Assembly (NCBI GenBank): GCA_020881915.1
Contig: JAJFPB010000009.1
Span: forward strand, 434,001 to 498,000
Length of the DNA stretch: 64,000 nt
Source of the DNA: Paramyrothecium sp. XJ0827
Lineage: Eukaryota; Ascomycota; Sordariomycetes; Hypocreales; Stachybotryaceae
Direction: 5' to 3'
Shown: positions 60,407-64,000 of the stretch, piece after piece
How positions within the stretch are numbered: position 1 is the stretch's first letter
Layout: the number at the start of each line of letters is the position of its first letter
Position numbers and translations under genes: made by a program
Notes under the pieces: model-generated
What the model saw: only the letters and a program-made list of their open reading frames with translations
Told to the model about the DNA's origin: nothing
Databases searched by the model: none

Positions 60407-60798
60407 TTGCTAGGAACCCATGTATTTAGATTCCAACTATATGTGTAATTCACCTTTCACGTTGATCTCTTTGTGTGTGTGGTGCGTTTGAACCTCCTTC
60501 GAGTGTGTACTAATTATTGATCAGCGTGCGTGTAGCGATGAGACAGAGTCTGACAAAATACTCACTTAGAATCATTTCTCTGATTTTTCTCTCACTTCTT
60601 TTCACTAGCCAACAGATTCAGCGCACATGTGGCCCGGTCCGGGACCCCTCTCTGCGTCATGGGCCTTTTGTGACAAGCCAACAACCACCCCCATGTTGTC
60701 ACATCCAAGGCATCAACACCCCCGCAATCCAGCATTGCGCATCTTAGATGCCTTTACTCCTCCCATCATTGCATCTGCTGTTGATCTATAGTACGAAG
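60407..60798. other. intergenic spacer
   Basis: About 390 bases between the NmrA-like gene and the P450; contains the P450 promoter. Nothing specific seen. Confidence 0.4.
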
Positions 60799-62626
60799 AT
60801 GAATCCGAATACCAATATGACTCTGACCCGACTTATGATTTCAGCTGTACTGGCCATAGCCGTCATATGGCTAATCTCTTTCCTATGGCGCGGTGTGCTG
60901 GTTCGTTGGAGGTTCGCAAGACTGAAAGCCCGCAAGTTTGTGAGTCATTCTGGTCGTCCAGCAATCCTACAAATGTGTTTCTGATTAATCAATCAGCCGG
61001 TCCCAGCACCCTATTCGATTCTGTTCGGGCACTTGCCTCTCATGAAATGCTTGAGCGACGGCATGCCCTCGGACGCTCATAGCACATACAACAATACAAA
61101 ACTTGTGCATGAGTGGAGAAGATTCTTCCCGCACGCTACGGAGTGTCCACCTGTCATATATCTGGACTTGTGGCCATTGATGGCTGTACCATTTGTCATG
61201 GTTGTCTCTCCCGAGCTATGCTCGCAGCTCACGCAAGAAACTCCACAGTCCAGGCACTCGATGTTCGTCTGGGCCCAGTGGCCCCTGACAAAGGGCTTAG
61301 ATATGTTGTCCATGGGAAAAGGTGACCATAAGAAGTGGAGATCAAGATTGAATCCTGGCTTCTCTTCAAAAGGCCTCATTGGTCACATGCCCGCCCTGGT
61401 CGAGGAAGTGAGCACATATGCAGACACCATCAAAAGCCAGGCTGGCAGGGATCAAAGCTGGGGCAAAATGTTTACTCTCTATGACAGGGCTATAGCTTTG
61501 ACATTTGACATAATTATACGTGTTACTGTGTAAGTCACGGTCTTTTCTTGTACGTCTCATATCTTACTAGCAATTTAGCGGACTTCCAGTCCATGAACAG
61601 ACGGAAGGACCTAGCCCTTTGCTCACAGCCCTGAGGGGACTCATCGCCTGCTGCAAGCTGGGCAGTTTGTACAACAGGCTAGAGCGTATGACTCCCAGCT
61701 TCAGGAATCGTATGTCGTGCCATGACCTGGTGATGAGAAATATACTCCGGCCAGAAGTGCAGTCACGACTTGAAGACAAGTGGCATTCTGATGGTCAAAC
61801 AACTACGGTTGACCTGGCCATACGGGACTTCAAGAAAACGGCGACTCAATCAGACATGGCATTCACAGACATTATCATTGCAAATTTGAAATTGTTCCTT
61901 GTTGCCGGACATGATACTACGGCTCAAACTCTGTAAGAGTGCCCATGCCTTCCTCTATCAAATCCACGAACCCAATGACTGACCTGAAAAGTTGCTGGGT
62001 TATGTATGAGGTCTACAAATACCCCCACGTCATGCACGAGCTGCGAGAAGAGCATGACCAGATCTTAGGCAGAGACCCGGCATTCGCAAAGTCCATTCTG
62101 GTTCAGTCACCGTGGATTTTAAATGAAGTATACATCGGCGGTCATCAAGGAGGCCCTAAGACTACACACGCCGGCAGGGACTCTCCGTCAGGGAGCACCA
62201 GGTTTCGCCCTGGCCTTGAAGGGCACAACCTATCCTGTGTACAACTCTGTCGTTCAAACAATGCCAGCAGCTATTCACACCCACGTCGAATTATGGCCAC
62301 GGGCAACCGAGTTCGTACCAGAGCGCTTCCTCGAGCCACAGGGTCACCCGCTTTATCCTATCAAAAACGCTTGGCGCCCCTTTGAGCTAGGGTCGACCCG
62401 GTGCATTGGCGAGGAGCTTGCTATGATGGAGATGAAGGTGGCGTTGGCCTTTACAGTGCGCGATTTAGACTTTGATTTTAACTACAAATTGTGGAATGAA
62501 ACCAAAGACCAAAAGAAAGTTAACGGGCCAGATATGGTAAATGGTGAGCATGCATATCGTGCTGGACAGGGCATGGGTCATATAAAGGACTACCTTCCAG
62601 CAAGGGTGAGGCTAAGGAGCTCATAA
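60799..62626 (+). pseudogene. cytochrome P450 with a single frameshift
   Basis: Exons 60799-60939, 60997-61529, 61579-61932 and 61992-62626 encode a P450 of about 555 residues. Features: N-terminal anchor (RLMISAVLAIAVIWLISFLW), PVPAPYSILFGHLP, DHKKWRSRLNPGFS (C-helix), I-helix LVAGHDTTAQTL, KEALRLHTPAG (ExxR), FVPERFL, and haem loop PFELGSTRCIGEE. The third intron must end at AAG (61989-61991). Near 62120, between WILNE and KYTSAVIKEALR, the frame changes and no intron can bridge it. The product would be cut before the haem loop unless this is a sequence error. The style is near CYP52/StcB-type P450s. It is convergent with the amine oxidase 198 bases away. Confidence 0.8.
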
Positions 62627-62824
62627 TACACCTTGTTCAGCTTTGTATCTCAATTCTATCTGAGCATTGAGGATTATGAATCAGGACTTGATACTATTCT
62701 TTATGTCTGCTGTGGTTTCTTTCGTATTCAACGGTTTGGGGGCTGGCTATCAACTCTCACCGCTTGTTTCTGGTTCTGATTGGAATTTATATCATTCAAT
62801 ACTATTTTATATTCTAGCTTAAAC

Positions 62825-64000
62825 TTAGACGGTGATCCACCGCGCCATCCACGTGTCCACTACTTCTTTAGCTTCGTCAACCAGACCCATGTCTAGCAGA
62901 AGCTGAGTGGTACCTCGTACGGCAGACTCCAAGGCAGAGAATATCCAAGCGTGTGTGATGCTGGTGTGCTCGCCGATGAAAATGGTGTTAAATTCTGTCT
63001 TGTGGTACGCAGGGATGAAAAGATCCTGCTGGCCGACAGTCGGGGACGCCCATGCGCCAGCAGCATGCTCATCTACCTCCCAGCACTGGCGATCGTATAT
63101 TCCAGTGTATTGTTCGTTGGCAATGTCTCCATGGACCTCAACCATGGCCCGCTGGATCAGAGCAACATGGTCCTGCTCGCTTAATGCGGCAACGGATCGA
63201 GCTGAGACACCAGAAGCGTAGGATGCCAGAATTACACCTGGGCCTGTTGAGTTGATTTTGTAAGCTGGATAGCAGACGCTTCCGACACCCGGGATGTCGG
63301 TCGAACCACATCCTCCAAAAATAGGGTTCTCTTGCGACTCCCAGAATCGAGTGTTGTAGTGTAGCGCAACCTTGCATGACTGGGCGTAGTTTAAAGAAGA
63401 TATCGCCCTTGACAACAGACTCGAGTATTGCGGGGTTCTCCAAAGCCTGACCTTGGAAAAGGGGACTGACACGACAGCATAATCGTACTCTTCGCTCTCG
63501 GGAACTTTGTCGTAGGGATCATTCCTCCAGGTGAGTGAAACCGTTGACTTCTCTTTGTTGAAGGACAATCCATCAATCTTCCTGCCAAAGGTGATCTTAT
63601 CTTCGACGTGAGGGGCGAAAGCACGCGGCAAGGAGTCGAGGCCCTTGTCAATAGTCCTCCATGTCGTGGCTGCGAAGTAAACGCTATCATACCACGACCC
63701 CCACATGGGCGAGTTGCTGGAGCCGGACGAAAAATCCACGGTGTCGGCGTCCAAACCAAGCTCGTAACGAAGATAAGCGGTCTCGGACCAGTGGAACAGT
63801 CCTCGGTCGATGGCGTCGCGGTGGGCTTTGAACACGTTTGCGGATATGTTTCGCATTCTCTCTGGGCTGAAATCCAGTAGCTTATCAACCTCAAGGTCAC
63901 CCAACGCGACTCCCTCGGGGTTGCTTGCCAGAGGCGAGGGGTTACGCAGGGACGAGTTTGCAGCTATTTGAGCACTCGTAGGAATACGTCCATTCGGGAG
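62825..64000 (-). CDS. flavin-containing amine oxidase (L-amino-acid-oxidase type), 5' end outside window
   Basis: The C-terminal 391 residues of an FAD-dependent amine oxidase; the frame is open through the right edge (visible N-terminal part LPNGRIPTSAQIAANSS). It contains the substrate-domain regions LSWRND-like (VSLTWRNDPYDK), YDYAVVSVPFSKVRLW, KVALHYNTRFWE and NPIFGGCGSTDIPG. The FAD-closing motif GEHTSITHAWIFSALESAVRG lies near the C-terminus. Members deaminate amino acids or amines to imines with release of hydrogen peroxide. The N-terminal FAD GxGxxG fold lies beyond the window. No intron was needed in the visible part. With the neighbouring P450 and reductase relic, it suggests the edge of a second accessory metabolic cluster. 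Confidence 0.85.
   Translation of the reverse strand, partial: LPNGRIPTSAQIAANSSLRNPSPLASNPEGVALGDLEVDKLLDFSPERMRNISANVFKAHRDAIDRGLFHWSETAYLRYELGLDADTVDFSSGSSNSPMWGSWYDSVYFAATTWRTIDKGLDSLPRAFAPHVEDKITFGRKIDGLSFNKEKSTVSLTWRNDPYDKVPESEEYDYAVVSVPFSKVRLWRTPQYSSLLSRAISSLNYAQSCKVALHYNTRFWESQENPIFGGCGSTDIPGVGSVCYPAYKINSTGPGVILASYASGVSARSVAALSEQDHVALIQRAMVEVHGDIANEQYTGIYDRQCWEVDEHAAGAWASPTVGQQDLFIPAYHKTEFNTIFIGEHTSITHAWIFSALESAVRGTTQLLLDMGLVDEAKEVVDTWMARWITV

Overview
The window is nuclear DNA of a filamentous ascomycete (Pezizomycotina, probably Sordariomycetes). Genes are split by short GT-AG introns of about 45-150 bases with CTAAC/CTGAC-like branch points. Families typical of these fungi are present: three Zn2Cys6 regulators, a bZIP/DUF3425 protein, a HET-domain protein, a PTH11-like receptor, cytochrome P450s and an expansin-like secreted protein. 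Two intron-containing tRNA genes (Ser-GCT, Gly-GCC) also occur. Exons were joined by hand from reading frame, splice signals and family motifs.

Layout. 1-13744: 3-ketodihydrosphingosine reductase (cut by the left edge), PTH11-like membrane receptor, TDT/Mae1-type transporter, a Zn2Cys6 factor, a long gene-poor stretch, a multi-membrane-span protein and a small secreted protein. 15206-31467: an accessory, secondary-metabolism region with a dead P450, an ABA3-type sesquiterpene cyclase, a divergent P450, an aldehyde dehydrogenase, a second P450 and a Zn2Cys6 regulator. 32473-41851: expansin-like protein, amidohydrolase relic, two small genes and a large intronless gene of unknown function. 42328-47536: HET-domain protein and a membrane protein. 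48995-57378: tRNA-Ser, aldo-keto reductase, bZIP factor, tRNA-Gly and a Zn2Cys6 factor. 58051-64000: a decaying accessory stretch with frameshifted NmrA-like and P450 genes, then a flavin amine oxidase cut by the right edge.

The most interesting system is the 18.2-31.5 kb block. The cyclase closely resembles BcABA3, the Botrytis enzyme that cyclises farnesyl diphosphate to an ionylideneethane, the abscisic acid precursor. Here it sits with two P450s, an aldehyde dehydrogenase and a pathway-type regulator, and no homologue of the ABA4 short-chain dehydrogenase is seen in the block. The gene set suits a route from cyclic sesquiterpene to oxidised terpenoid acid that need not end in abscisic acid.

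A second, unexpected signal is splicing. In about 13 of 55 reconstructed introns the reading frame requires an AAG 3' splice site instead of CAG or TAG, far more than expected for an ascomycete. In the cluster regulator, choosing AAG or an upstream CAG decides in frame whether the third zinc-binding cysteine is present.
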